DNA of 52,159 nt from Metasolibacillus sp. (GTDB taxonomy: Bacteria > Bacillota > Bacilli > Bacillales_A > Planococcaceae), in contig NZ_JAMBIZ010000028.1 in NCBI RefSeq assembly GCF_025291715.1, forward strand, positions 1 through 52,159, in the 5' to 3' direction. The notes under the pieces are model-generated. The model made no database searches, had not been told where the DNA came from, and saw nothing but the letters and a program-made list of their open reading frames with translations. The position numbers and the translations under genes are program-made. Shown piece by piece: positions 8,362 to 17,093 of the stretch. Within the stretch, counting starts at the first letter, position 1; each line of letters begins with the position of its first letter.

Positions 8362-9369
8362 CTACTTCATTTCACCAGATGTAACAGATGCTGCTACTTC
8401 AATTAGTTCTTCTCTCGTTAGCTTGTTAGAGGCAATGAAAAACTCAATACCATCGCGCTCCCAACTAATTGAATTATCTGTAATTGCAGCAATACCAAAC
8501 CCTAAATCAGCTGGATCACCAGGTGCAAAAACTGGTACAGTTGACGCTGTTGCTGTTGCAGGCTGTTGCATTAAAGTGAAGGCCTTTTCACCTTCAAAAG
8601 TTAAAATAACACGTTCTACTCCGTCTTCTCGAATGGTTTGTGAATCAACTAATTTCGTATGATCCCATTGCAAAATTGGATAATGTGTTTGAAACGCCTC
8701 ACTATTTGTTATATCGGCACTCGCTGCTTCTTTTTCTTTATTTTCTTGAAATTTTTCTACAGCATAATCTTCTTTTTTATGTGTTACACCTAATTTTACA
8801 TCATTGAATGTAATCGTAATTTGCTCCTCGCCTGCTTCGTTTAAAATTGCAACACTCTTCGGTAGCATCGATTTTTTATCAACGGTTACTAGTTGTGTTG
8901 CCATACCTGATTTATCTGTGCTACGTGTCGCAGCAGTCAAGACATATGCATCTTCACCACTTTCCATTTTCAATGCTTTATCAGCTTGTATATCCTCTGC
9001 CAATGCCCCAATCAAATATGCTTGGCTATTTTGTTTTGGCCAATCACTTTGGAATTTATACGTTTTTGATAATGCCGGTGTCACAACAAATACGCCTTCT
9101 TCATTACGCACAATCATTTGTGTAATATCCTCATCTTCCGCTGTCACTTCCACTTTGTAAAAATCTGGCTTCGTATGCCAAACCTTCACATCATAGGCGC
9201 GGGGCTCATTGCCTGTCTTAATTTCCATTGAAGCTGTTAACTCATAACCTTTCGTTTCTCCCCATTTTTCCCCAATTTTCTGAACAACATCTTCTTGTGA
9301 TGCTTTACCACATGCCGCCAATAAGAAAACACAACAACCAATCATAAACATGATTTTTCGGAAGTGCAC
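8362..9369 (-). CDS. LolA-like lipoprotein (YdcC family)
   Basis: A 335-aa predicted lipoprotein. The signal peptide ends with the lipobox LLAAC (Cys20). The mature part is rich in beta strands and resembles the LolA/LolB-like fold of B. subtilis YdcC, which occupies the same place between acpS and alr. Its role is unsettled; it probably acts at the outer face of the membrane. The start is GTG with AAAGGA seven bases upstream. Confidence 0.88.
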   Translation of the reverse strand: MHFRKIMFMIGCCVFLLAACGKASQEDVVQKIGEKWGETKGYELTASMEIKTGNEPRAYDVKVWHTKPDFYKVEVTAEDEDITQMIVRNEEGVFVVTPALSKTYKFQSDWPKQNSQAYLIGALAEDIQADKALKMESGEDAYVLTAATRSTDKSGMATQLVTVDKKSMLPKSVAILNEAGEEQITITFNDVKLGVTHKKEDYAVEKFQENKEKEAASADITNSEAFQTHYPILQWDHTKLVDSQTIREDGVERVILTFEGEKAFTLMQQPATATASTVPVFAPGDPADLGFGIAAITDNSISWERDGIEFFIASNKLTREELIEVAASVTSGEMK

Positions 9370-9435
9370 GATTCCATCCTTTCTCCACTTTCGCTCTAGT
9401 AATTCAGCATATGGAGTGTTACGTCAAAATATGTC

Positions 9436-9789
9436 TTATTCCATTAAGACAACTTGAGCAGCTGCTACCGTTTCCGTGTGTGTTATTGATATAAAGCCTT
9501 TTACAGCCTCTCCATTAAAAAATAATTGCGGAGCACCTAATGCATTTTTTAAAATTTCAATTTGCTGAAACTCGCAACCTTTGCCAATGCCCGTACCGTT
9601 CGCCTTGGCATATGCCTCCTTTGCCGCAAAGCGCCCTGCTAAAAATTCTACCTTTCTTGCTTCGGATAACTTCAAAAAAATTTCCTGCTCTCGAAGTGAT
9701 AAAATACGCAATGCAAATTTTTCAGAGCGCTGCATTGCTTTTTTTATACGTCCAAGCTCTGTAATATCTAATCCAATTCCTTTAATCAT
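9436..9789 (-). CDS. acpS: Holo-(acyl-carrier-protein) synthase
   Basis: A 117-aa 4'-phosphopantetheinyl transferase that loads ACP for fatty acid synthesis. The magnesium ligands D8 (GIGLDITEL) and E58 (FAAKEAYAKA) are present. Full family length. AAAGG lies ten bases before the ATG. It is divergent from the rhomboid gene across about 60 bases. Confidence 0.95.
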   Translation of the reverse strand: MIKGIGLDITELGRIKKAMQRSEKFALRILSLREQEIFLKLSEARKVEFLAGRFAAKEAYAKANGTGIGKGCEFQQIEILKNALGAPQLFFNGEAVKGFISITHTETVAAAQVVLME

Positions 9790-9850
9790 CTCGTGTTATT
9801 CCTTTCATTATTGCTTATAACCAATGTATAATTAAAACCGAGGTGGAAAA

Positions 9851-10456
9851 ATGTTTATTCGTAGAGAAAGCTTTCAACAGTATATTAAAATGTATCCGGT
9901 CGTTTCAACTATTATTGCTTTAAATATTATCGTTTATCTTATCACCCTTATCCCTGGCACAGGCATAGAAATCCTTTATAAAGGGGCTAGTGTCAATGGC
10001 TTAATTGCTGAAGGTGAATGGTGGCGTCTGCTGACATCCATGTTTTTACACGCTGGGTTTTTACATATTTTATTTAATATGTTCTCGCTTTTTTTATTCG
10101 GACCTGAGCTAGAAAAAATCGCAGGAAAAATGCGCTTTTTAACAATTTATTTTCTTGCTGGTATTTTTGGAGGCATTGCAACATTTGCATTTGAAAAAGA
10201 CCCGCTCTATGCAAGCGTCGGCGCAAGTGGTGCTATCTTTGGTATTATCGGAGCATTTGGTGCACTTCTCTACTATATGCGCCATGTCATGCCGCAATTG
10301 CGTCAAATCATTTTACCGATTATTGTAGTCAGCGTCATTATGACATTTTTACAGGCCAATATTAATATTATGGCGCATTTAGGTGGACTTGTAACAGGCT
10401 TTATTCTTGGTTTATTTTATTTCAAGCCAAAAAACATGCTGCGTTGGCGACAATAA
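9851..10456 (+). CDS. Rhomboid family intramembrane serine protease (YdcA-like)
   Basis: A 201-aa protein with six hydrophobic segments. The catalytic dyad is S126 in VGASGAIFG and H176 in IMAHLGGL; the HAGFLHILFNM segment typical of rhomboids is at 67-77. It cleaves membrane protein substrates within the bilayer. GAGGTGG precedes the ATG, and TATAAT at about 9828 could be its -10. Orthologous in position to B. subtilis ydcA. Confidence 0.92.
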   Translation: MFIRRESFQQYIKMYPVVSTIIALNIIVYLITLIPGTGIEILYKGASVNGLIAEGEWWRLLTSMFLHAGFLHILFNMFSLFLFGPELEKIAGKMRFLTIYFLAGIFGGIATFAFEKDPLYASVGASGAIFGIIGAFGALLYYMRHVMPQLRQIILPIIVVSVIMTFLQANINIMAHLGGLVTGFILGLFYFKPKNMLRWRQ

Positions 10457-10546
10457 AAATGTTCATTTTTAGTAAATCATTCAGCTAAGTCTGTCTGAAG
10501 CTAGTACCTTTTCATAGCCTAATGTGGACAGTAAAGGAGAGCAACT

Positions 10547-10912
10547 ATGTTAAATAGAAAGCTAGCTGCTGCATTTTTTACTACGGTTATTTGTTATTTT
10601 GTTGTACCTTTATTTTTCAATGATTTTCAAAATGCTTATTTTACAATTGGTTTAGCTGTGAGTATAGTAGCTGTTCCAATACTTTTTGTAGTAGGCGTTT
10701 TAGCTTCAATAGCTATTGAAGTCATTAGTAAAAATAAAAATATTTTATTTTTATATATAAAACACCTAATTTGCGGATTGATTTGTGTGGCATTACTTTT
10801 ATTGTTAGAGCGAGATACAGGTTCGCTTTTGATTTATGTATTAACTGCGTTTACTTACGTTTCTATTTTCTTTATTAATGATTGTATAATTAAACTAAAA
10901 TTTTCACATTAA
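10547..10912 (+). CDS. Small integral membrane protein, unknown
   Basis: A 121-aa protein with four predicted membrane segments (about residues 8-25, 31-58, 66-85 and 91-111). I do not recognise a family. A good ribosome site (AAAGGAG, six bases before ATG) and a strong downstream terminator support a real gene. It is absent from the equivalent B. subtilis interval, so it is an insertion in an otherwise syntenic block. Confidence 0.7.
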   Translation: MLNRKLAAAFFTTVICYFVVPLFFNDFQNAYFTIGLAVSIVAVPILFVVGVLASIAIEVISKNKNILFLYIKHLICGLICVALLLLLERDTGSLLIYVLTAFTYVSIFFINDCIIKLKFSH

Positions 10913-10917
10913 CAATA

Positions 10918-10968
10918 GGAAAACGGAAGAAGCTGTTCACTTTTCACAGCTTCTTCCGTTTTTTAATT
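10918..10968. terminator. Bidirectional terminator
   Basis: A perfect 16-bp hairpin (10921-10936 with 10946-10961) is flanked by A-rich and T-rich tracts on both sides. It lies between the convergent membrane-protein gene and ydbT. Confidence 0.9.
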
Positions 10969-10970
10969 TT

Positions 10971-12419
10971 TTAATGCTCATACCAGCGCATCAATTCATC
11001 AATATGCTGTTCATCCATATGGTAAGCTTTGGCAGATGCGCCTGCCGCACCTGACATAACAACGATTTTTGCTGATGCGATATTTTTACGCTTTTGGAAA
11101 TACGTTTGGCGTTGCTCCGCAATTTGGATGCGACGCTTTTCAGCAATAAACGTTATGCGACTTAATGTTCGATACATAATTGTAATTTGCTCGTTCGAAA
11201 TTTTAAAGCGCGCTGTTTTAAATTGCCATCCTCCTATTAATAGGATTGGAATAATTAATAATAAAGACAGCATGCCATACGGGAAAAAGAAATAGGACAA
11301 TGCTCCGATTAATGGCACAAGCCATATAAAATCTATGCGATAAAAATATGGACGTGCTCGCTTTGGTGAATGGGTTGCTTCCTCTAAGTCCAAGTCAAAT
11401 CGAGGAAAAAGCTGTTGCAGTGGGGTATTCAGGTGCTTCTTCGAAATAAGCGGAAACAAGACAACCGTCTTATCCTTTTCTCCACCAAAGCCACCACCAG
11501 CACTTTCAACAATAACTGCAGCTAACCCAAACAACTGCCGAAATGGATTTTCAACAATTTTAATCGCCTGCACTCGATTTAAAGGGATTGTAATACGCTT
11601 CTTTTCTAGTAATCCCCTCGTAATAATAAGGCGCTCATTTTCCTCAGACACTTCAAAATTATAATAATTAATAAAGGTAATTCCCACAGACACAAGCCAT
11701 GCAACTAATAAACCAACAATCACTAATACGATAATTAATAAGAAGCCGAAGCGTAGCAATTGCTCAATTTCCGCATAAATCGAATCATATGGGATGAACT
11801 CTGAAAACTGTGAAATGACAGCTAATACCCCTGCTAAAACAACGCCGACACTATTTGAAGTTGTCGCTAAAATAAGTAAATCCTTCGGTGACATTTTATG
11901 AATGAGGCGAGCTGTTGCTAGCACTTCTCCTTCTTCAGTCTGCGGTTTTTCTTTTATTTTTTTCGTTTCATTTTCAATAATATTCGCAGCATCACGCGTA
12001 ATAGCTGTTAATTCTGCCTCCGCTTTGCCCGATTTATTTCCTGCCGTTTCAACAGACACTTGTACTAAGCCAAAAATACGGTGAAAAATACCTTCTTTAT
12101 AGTTCAAGCTTTGTATGCGGTCATAGGGGATAAAGCGCTTCTTTTTTACAAATAAGCCATGCTGTACACGCAGTTCATTATCCTCAAACCAATAAGTAAA
12201 TGTCCACCATTGAATAACCCCACTAACTAATGAAAACAGTGCAATAACAATGATAATAATTAATGGTAACATCGATTGAAAAAAGCGTTCATCACGCCAA
12301 TCAAAGGTGAAATTAAAGCCATTCGCGACTAAAATAATCACAATTGGAATTAACATGTTTTTTAAAGCTTTCGCACAATTAATAATAGCTGATACAGGAT
12401 GTAATTTATATTTAGACAT
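10971..12419 (-). CDS. ydbT: YdbT-like bacterial PH-domain membrane protein
   Basis: A 482-aa membrane protein with three bPH2 (DUF304) domains, each following one or two hydrophobic segments. Repeated motifs are RFIPYDRIQSLNYKEGIFHRIFGL (first half shown), RITIPLNRVQAIKIVE and KRRIQIAEQRQTYF. With YdbS it forms a two-gene unit that in B. subtilis is controlled by sigma-W and protects against membrane-active peptides. The ATG overlaps the ydbS stop by eight bases. Confidence 0.9.
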   Translation of the reverse strand: MSKYKLHPVSAIINCAKALKNMLIPIVIILVANGFNFTFDWRDERFFQSMLPLIIIIVIALFSLVSGVIQWWTFTYWFEDNELRVQHGLFVKKKRFIPYDRIQSLNYKEGIFHRIFGLVQVSVETAGNKSGKAEAELTAITRDAANIIENETKKIKEKPQTEEGEVLATARLIHKMSPKDLLILATTSNSVGVVLAGVLAVISQFSEFIPYDSIYAEIEQLLRFGFLLIIVLVIVGLLVAWLVSVGITFINYYNFEVSEENERLIITRGLLEKKRITIPLNRVQAIKIVENPFRQLFGLAAVIVESAGGGFGGEKDKTVVLFPLISKKHLNTPLQQLFPRFDLDLEEATHSPKRARPYFYRIDFIWLVPLIGALSYFFFPYGMLSLLLIIPILLIGGWQFKTARFKISNEQITIMYRTLSRITFIAEKRRIQIAEQRQTYFQKRKNIASAKIVVMSGAAGASAKAYHMDEQHIDELMRWYEH

Positions 12420-12891
12420 CTTCTTCAGCCACCCTTGCTAGCTCGGAAATTTTCGCACGCAGCTCATCCGCATCTGCTGTAATTAGCATCGGAATAACAT
12501 GCGTTGTTGCAGCTGAAGATATTGAAATATTCGCCAAGTCATATTTTTTTAAGATAGGCCCTTGTCCCGTATCTACATGCTGTACGCGCACCATTGGAAT
12601 CAATGTGCGCTTAACGATAAATAAACCACTTTGAATTTCAATCTCCTGCTCACGAACCTCATAACGCCAAATGCGCCAACGAACATTTGGAAACACCCAT
12701 ATTTCTAGTAATGCAATAACTATAACGATTGCCGCTGCTATAAAATAAATATATTTTGGCCAGTCAAAAGAATATGTAGCAAAGCTGACACCGCCAGCAA
12801 TAATAATCGCTACCAATGTTTCTAATACACCATATAGACGCCAAACCGTTAGCCCCTTTTTAGGAATTTGATATTTTGGTTCTTGTCTCAT
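12412..12891 (-). CDS. ydbS: YdbS-like bacterial PH-domain membrane protein
   Basis: A 159-aa protein, the same length as B. subtilis YdbS, with two membrane helices (about 20-60) and one bPH2 domain including RTLIPMVRVQHVDTGQGP. The ATG at 12889-12891 matches the family start (MRQEPKYQ); a GTG three codons upstream also has a GGAG site. It is the first gene of the unit driven by the ECF-type promoter at 12916-12945. Confidence 0.9.
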   Translation of the reverse strand: MRQEPKYQIPKKGLTVWRLYGVLETLVAIIIAGGVSFATYSFDWPKYIYFIAAAIVIVIALLEIWVFPNVRWRIWRYEVREQEIEIQSGLFIVKRTLIPMVRVQHVDTGQGPILKKYDLANISISSAATTHVIPMLITADADELRAKISELARVAEEDV

Positions 12892-12915
12892 TATTTCCAC
12901 TTCCTCTCCATTTCA

Positions 12916-12945
12916 TTATACGAATAAATACTTAATTTGTTTCAA
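12916..12945 (-). promoter_or_regulatory. ECF sigma (sigma-W-type) promoter of ydbS-ydbT
   Basis: On the minus strand TGAAAC (12940-12945) is followed after exactly 16 bp by CGTATAAT (12916-12923). This matches the sigma-W consensus TGAAAC-N16-CGTATA, and ydbST is a known sigma-W target in B. subtilis. The promoter ends about 25 bases before the start codon. Confidence 0.85.
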
Positions 12946-12957
12946 AAAAATGAAAAG

Positions 12958-13002
12958 TGCCAGGCACACAAACAATTCAGAATTGTTTGTGTGCCTGGCA
13001 CC
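12958..13002. repeat. Long perfect palindrome, GTGCCTGGCAC family; also the cshA terminator
   Basis: Two 22-bp arms (12958-12979 and 12981-13002) are perfectly complementary with one base between. The outer ends are GTGCCAGGCAC and GTGCCTGGCAC. On the minus strand, just after cshA, the stem is followed by TTTTCATTTTTTT, so it can terminate transcription. A 23-bp half copy (22 of 23 identical) is at 46741-46763, showing that this is a dispersed repeat. Confidence 0.85.
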
Positions 13003-13008
13003 AATTTT

Positions 13009-14529
13009 TTAGTCCTCGCGACGGCGTGGGCGTCGGCTTCCGCTACCTTCACGACGACGGTCACGATTGCGATCTGATGATGACGATGATGTGCGGTTAC
13101 GGTCACCACCACGTCCACGATCGCGATTACCACCACGATCGTTACGACGATTTCGGTCATTGCGACCACCGCCGCTACGGCCTTGATGCGAGCCGCGCTC
13201 ACGACGCATCGGTAATGGACGCTCTTCTGTAATTGTTACAGGCGTTGCATCTGGCTCACGTGTAACTGACTTTAATGCAGCAGCGATTAAGTCAACTGCA
13301 TTATAGCTTTCCAATAGCTCTTCTGCTAATAAACGGTAATCGCTAAGCTCAGCAGATTGTACTAGCTCCACTAAGTTCTCCACAGATTGCTGTTGCTGAC
13401 CTACTAATGCTTCGCTTGTTGTAGGTGGCTTTAATGGTGTCATACGTTTTTTCGTTGTTTCTTCCACGATACGTAAGTAGCTCATTTCACGTGGTGTTAC
13501 AAATGTTATTGCAATACCTGATTTACCAGCACGACCTGTACGACCAATACGGTGTACATAGCTTTCTGGGTCTTGTGGAATATCGAAATTGTAAACATGT
13601 GTTACACCTGAAATATCAAGTCCACGTGCTGCAACGTCTGTTGCTACAAGAATGTCGATTTGGTTTTCTTTAAATTGACGCAATACAGAAATACGTTTCG
13701 CTTGGCTTAAATCACCATGAATACCTTCTGCATTATAACCTCGTAAATTTAATGCTTGCGTTAGCTCATCTACACGGCGTTTTGTACGACCGAAGATAAT
13801 CGCTAATTCTGGTTGATGTACGTTAATTACGCGGCATAAAATATCGAATTTTTCACGCTCCTGCGCTTTTACGAAAAATTGCTCAATATTATCCACCGTT
13901 AATTCTTTTGCTTTAATTTTAACGATTTCTGGCTCTTGCATAAATGTTTCTGCAATTTTACGAATTGCTGGAGGCATTGTTGCTGAGAACAATAATGTTT
14001 GGCGATTTGATGGTACATTTTCTAAAATTGAATTAATATCATCAATGAAGCCCATGTTTAACATTTCATCCGCTTCGTCTAAAACTAATGTTTGTACATC
14101 TTCAAGCTTTAACGTACGACGATTAATATGGTCAATAATACGACCTGGTGTACCAACGATAATTTGTGGTCTATTTTTCAATGCGCGAATTTGGCGTCCA
14201 ATTTCTTGACCACCGTAAACAGACAATAACTTCACACGCTTGTCATATCCGATTTTATAAAGCTCTTCCGAAACTTGAATTGCTAATTCACGAGTTGGAG
14301 CAATAACTAATGCTTGGATGTTTGGATTTTTAGGGTCAATTTTCTCAATTAGAGGAATACCGAATGCGGCAGTTTTACCAGTACCTGTTTGCGCTTGACC
14401 AAGTATATCGCGGCCTTCTAATGCAAATTTAATTGTACCTTCTTGGATTGGTGTTGCTTCTTCAAATCCCATGCGCTTTACTGAGCGTAATGTAGATTCA
14501 CTAATATTTAATTCTGAAAAATTTGTCAA
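13009..14529 (-). CDS. cshA: CshA-type DEAD-box ATP-dependent RNA helicase
   Basis: A 506-aa helicase. Motifs: Q motif GFEEATPIQ (21-29), Walker A AQTGTGKT (46-53), DEAD (151-154), SAT (182-184), and motif [12 protein letters not shown] (326-335). The tail from about 430 is rich in R, G, N, D and S and binds RNA. CshA works in RNA decay, ribosome assembly and cold adaptation. The TTG at 14527-14529 is ten bases after GGAG; the TTG three codons earlier is too close to that site. A leader of about 200 bases precedes it. Confidence 0.95.
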   Translation of the reverse strand: MTNFSELNISESTLRSVKRMGFEEATPIQEGTIKFALEGRDILGQAQTGTGKTAAFGIPLIEKIDPKNPNIQALVIAPTRELAIQVSEELYKIGYDKRVKLLSVYGGQEIGRQIRALKNRPQIIVGTPGRIIDHINRRTLKLEDVQTLVLDEADEMLNMGFIDDINSILENVPSNRQTLLFSATMPPAIRKIAETFMQEPEIVKIKAKELTVDNIEQFFVKAQEREKFDILCRVINVHQPELAIIFGRTKRRVDELTQALNLRGYNAEGIHGDLSQAKRISVLRQFKENQIDILVATDVAARGLDISGVTHVYNFDIPQDPESYVHRIGRTGRAGKSGIAITFVTPREMSYLRIVEETTKKRMTPLKPPTTSEALVGQQQQSVENLVELVQSAELSDYRLLAEELLESYNAVDLIAAALKSVTREPDATPVTITEERPLPMRRERGSHQGRSGGGRNDRNRRNDRGGNRDRGRGGDRNRTSSSSSDRNRDRRREGSGSRRPRRRED

Positions 14530-14769
14530 ACTCTTCAATCTCCTTTTTCCTTATAAGTTGACAAATGGTTACATTTTCAGATGAAGTGTCGGCAAAATCG
14601 AGCCTCTATGTGGAACGGTTTCCGTGACGTAATAATTCTCTTTGCGTTTCATAAATAACGCATAAGCTTTCTTAATATGAAAGGAAAGCCCGGTCGTTGC
14701 CGAGCGGTTTAATTCTACCTAGGTAATCAACATGGAACATGAAAACTATAGAATGAAACCGTTAATTTC
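14530..14769 (-). other. Long 5' leader of cshA
   Basis: About 240 bases without a gene. On the minus strand a possible promoter (TTGAAA, N15, TATAGT) lies near 14745-14775. A GC-rich hairpin, GCTCGG-CAACGA-CCGGGC, at about 14687-14704 stands out in AT-rich surroundings. Long structured leaders are common on cold-induced helicase genes; no known riboswitch class is recognised. Confidence 0.4.
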
Positions 14770-14806
14770 AAAAAAAAGCACTCTTCAACAAATAATCTGA
14801 AGAGTC
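14770..14806 (-). terminator. Terminator of the esterase gene
   Basis: ACTCTTCA (14780-14787) pairs with TGAAGAGT (14798-14805). On the minus strand the stem is followed by GC and eight T residues. Confidence 0.85.
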
Positions 14807-14895
14807 TTCGCACAAAATGTATCCATTGCTTTACATAGTCTATCACGTGTGCAGACAGTATGCAATGATAATGCTTAACTTAATAATCTGACTTT

Positions 14896-15588
14896 TTATG
14901 ATGTACAAAGAAATTCCAACACTTCACAAAACCACTCTTCACAATCATCGCTAAAACAAATATGATGCTTACCATTTGCCGATAAAAATAAATGTTTCTC
15001 CTTTGCTTGAATCGTGTCATATAAAAAACGTGCTGCCATGTGTGGAACGATGCCATCTTTTTCGCCTTGGATAATATATGTTGGCACAGCTATATGCTCG
15101 ATATACGGTTCAACCTTTTTGACAATGCGCATAAATTCAACGACTGAGCTAAGAGGAACTGACATTAGTTTGCGCTCATAGCGTTGAAATAATTCATGAT
15201 TTTTCAAATGCCCTCGTACTGCCTCTCCTGCCATTTCACGTAAATCCATTAACATCTGCCCTGGGCTCATATACTTAATCGCCGCACTAAGAAGCACAAG
15301 TTTTTTGACAGGATAACGCTTTGCTAAATATAATGCGATAACACCTCCCATTGAAAAGCCAATGACTGTCACCTCATCTACTCGCTTTGCTAGCTGCCGA
15401 TAGGCAAGCTCTGCATCCATTAGCCAATGCTGTGCCTTGTAGCCACGCATCGAAAGCTCCTCACCATGCCCACAATATGTAGGTGTCACAATATCGCATT
15501 CCATATGTTGTCGTATATGCGCTGTTAATGGTTCAATTTCATATGGTCCACCAGAAAAGCCGTGCAATAATAAAATTCCTTGCTTCAT
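14896..15588 (-). CDS. Alpha/beta hydrolase, carboxylesterase/monoacylglycerol lipase-like
   Basis: A 230-aa protein. It has the oxyanion-hole motif LLLHGFSG near the N-terminus and the nucleophile elbow GFSMGG. The acid is probably the D of GEKDGIVP, with a catalytic His near the C-terminus (GKHHI). It resembles the thermostable carboxylesterase Est30/YvaK group, which hydrolyses short acyl esters. No signal peptide is seen. Two ATGs three codons apart are possible; the second has GGCGG nine bases upstream. It may be transcribed behind murF. Confidence 0.85.
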   Translation of the reverse strand: MKQGILLLHGFSGGPYEIEPLTAHIRQHMECDIVTPTYCGHGEELSMRGYKAQHWLMDAELAYRQLAKRVDEVTVIGFSMGGVIALYLAKRYPVKKLVLLSAAIKYMSPGQMLMDLREMAGEAVRGHLKNHELFQRYERKLMSVPLSSVVEFMRIVKKVEPYIEHIAVPTYIIQGEKDGIVPHMAARFLYDTIQAKEKHLFLSANGKHHICFSDDCEEWFCEVLEFLCTS

Positions 15589-15665
15589 TTGCCACATCCG
15601 CCTTTCTGCAATAACATTTTATTACAATTAATTCAAGCTTACAGGCTCTTAATATAAAGAGTGGA

Positions 15666-15697
15666 CTGTTTGAAAAGAAATATACCTTCTCAAACAG
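15666..15697 (-). terminator. Weak hairpin after murF
   Basis: CTGTTTGAAAAG (15666-15677) pairs with CTTCTCAAACAG (15686-15697) at 11 of 12 positions. The following tract on the minus strand (CTCTTTATATT) is only partly T-rich, so readthrough into the esterase gene is possible. Confidence 0.5.
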
Positions 15698-15716
15698 CCC
15701 ATACTTTGACTTATTT

Positions 15717-17081
15717 TTATGATAACTGTTGTAAAATCGTTTCAAGCTTCATGCCACGTGAGCCTTTCAACAAAATAATAGACTCCTCATTCGCCTCTGC
15801 CTGTATTTTTTGCACAATTGGCATGTAATCTGCTTCGCTATAAATTAAATGTGCTGAATCAAATGTAGATGCTAGCTGATCATATAACCATTTCATACGT
15901 GGTCCATATAAACAAATGGAATGTACGGCTTGCGCATCAATTGCTTCAGCGAGTGCCTCATGAAAGGCTTGCTCATCATCCCCAAGCTCTAGCATATCGC
16001 CAAGCACAAGCCATTTTTCAGGACGAATTGTTGTTGACTGCATAAAATCAATCGCCGCACGCATTGATGTCGGCGCCGCATTGTATGCATCGTTAATAAA
16101 TAATAGTGAGCCTTTCGACACTAATTGCATACGCATATCCGTTAATTCAATTTGTGCGAAAGCTGTGCGAATTTGCTCATCTGTTAAATTCATCGCTTTG
16201 CATACGAGCATTGCAGCTAACGTATTTTTCACTTGATGCTTGCCTAAAATCGGGATTGTAAAATCGCCATTTATGATGCCAGCAGCTGTAAAGCTACTGC
16301 CTTGCTCAGTTGCTGTTATTTGTGTTGCAAAAAGATCATGCGCCTCATCAAAGCCAAATGCCTTTGTTTCGGTATATGGGTCTTGTGCAACTAACTCTTG
16401 AAGTAATGGCTCATCTCCATCATAAATAAGGAAGCCCTCTTCCAGCAAACCTTGTGTAATTTCATATTTCGCCTGCGCAATGCCTGCCCTTGAGCCTAAA
16501 TCTTGCATATGTGCCTCGCCGATATTTGTAATAATCGCCAAATGCGGACGTGCAATACGGGATAATAGCTCAATTTCGCCAAAGCCACTCATACCCATTT
16601 CAAGCACGGATATTTCCGTATCTTCATCAAGCTGCAAAATCGTAATAGGTAAGCCTAGCTGATTGTTAAAATTACCGATTGTTTTTTGCACTTTAAAATA
16701 TGGTGACAAGGAGCTTGCTACAATATCTTTGGCAGAGGTTTTACCATTCGAGCCTGTAATCCCGATAAAGGTAGCCTTGTGCTCGCTACGATAGGCAATC
16801 GCCATCTTTTGTAATGCCTGCTCCGCATCATCCACAAATATTAATGGGCAATTTTCAGGAGGATTTGGCTCGTCATTTAACCATAATGAAGCCGCTGCTC
16901 CTTTTTCAAACGCTTGCTCTACAAATTTATGACCATTGACCGCTTCGCCACGAAATGGCACGAATAAATCGCCTGCTTGAATTGTACGCGTATCAATGGA
17001 AATGCCCGTTACCGTCACATCTTCATGTAATTGCTCATCTATTTTTAACCATGCAGCTAACTGCTTTAATGTCTTTTTCAC
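15717..17081 (-). CDS. murF: UDP-MurNAc-tripeptide:D-Ala-D-Ala ligase
   Basis: A 454-aa Mur ligase that adds D-Ala-D-Ala to the UDP-MurNAc-tripeptide in the cytoplasm. The P loop is GITGSNGKTSAKD (107-119), followed by the Mur ligase central motif NNQLGLPITIL and the C-terminal domain with NDAYNAAPTSM. The GTG at 17079-17081 agrees with family starts (KKTLKQLA); another GTG follows the ddl stop directly at 17091-17093. It is translationally close to ddl, whose product is its substrate. Confidence 0.95.
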   Translation of the reverse strand: MKKTLKQLAAWLKIDEQLHEDVTVTGISIDTRTIQAGDLFVPFRGEAVNGHKFVEQAFEKGAAASLWLNDEPNPPENCPLIFVDDAEQALQKMAIAYRSEHKATFIGITGSNGKTSAKDIVASSLSPYFKVQKTIGNFNNQLGLPITILQLDEDTEISVLEMGMSGFGEIELLSRIARPHLAIITNIGEAHMQDLGSRAGIAQAKYEITQGLLEEGFLIYDGDEPLLQELVAQDPYTETKAFGFDEAHDLFATQITATEQGSSFTAAGIINGDFTIPILGKHQVKNTLAAMLVCKAMNLTDEQIRTAFAQIELTDMRMQLVSKGSLLFINDAYNAAPTSMRAAIDFMQSTTIRPEKWLVLGDMLELGDDEQAFHEALAEAIDAQAVHSICLYGPRMKWLYDQLASTFDSAHLIYSEADYMPIVQKIQAEANEESIILLKGSRGMKLETILQQLS

Positions 17082-17093
17082 TTTTGATCCCAC

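Noticed and set aside
12942-13232. Valine- and histidine-rich open frames opposite the cshA tail
   Set aside because: They are shadows of the repetitive R/G/D codons of the helicase tail and have no ribosome sites.
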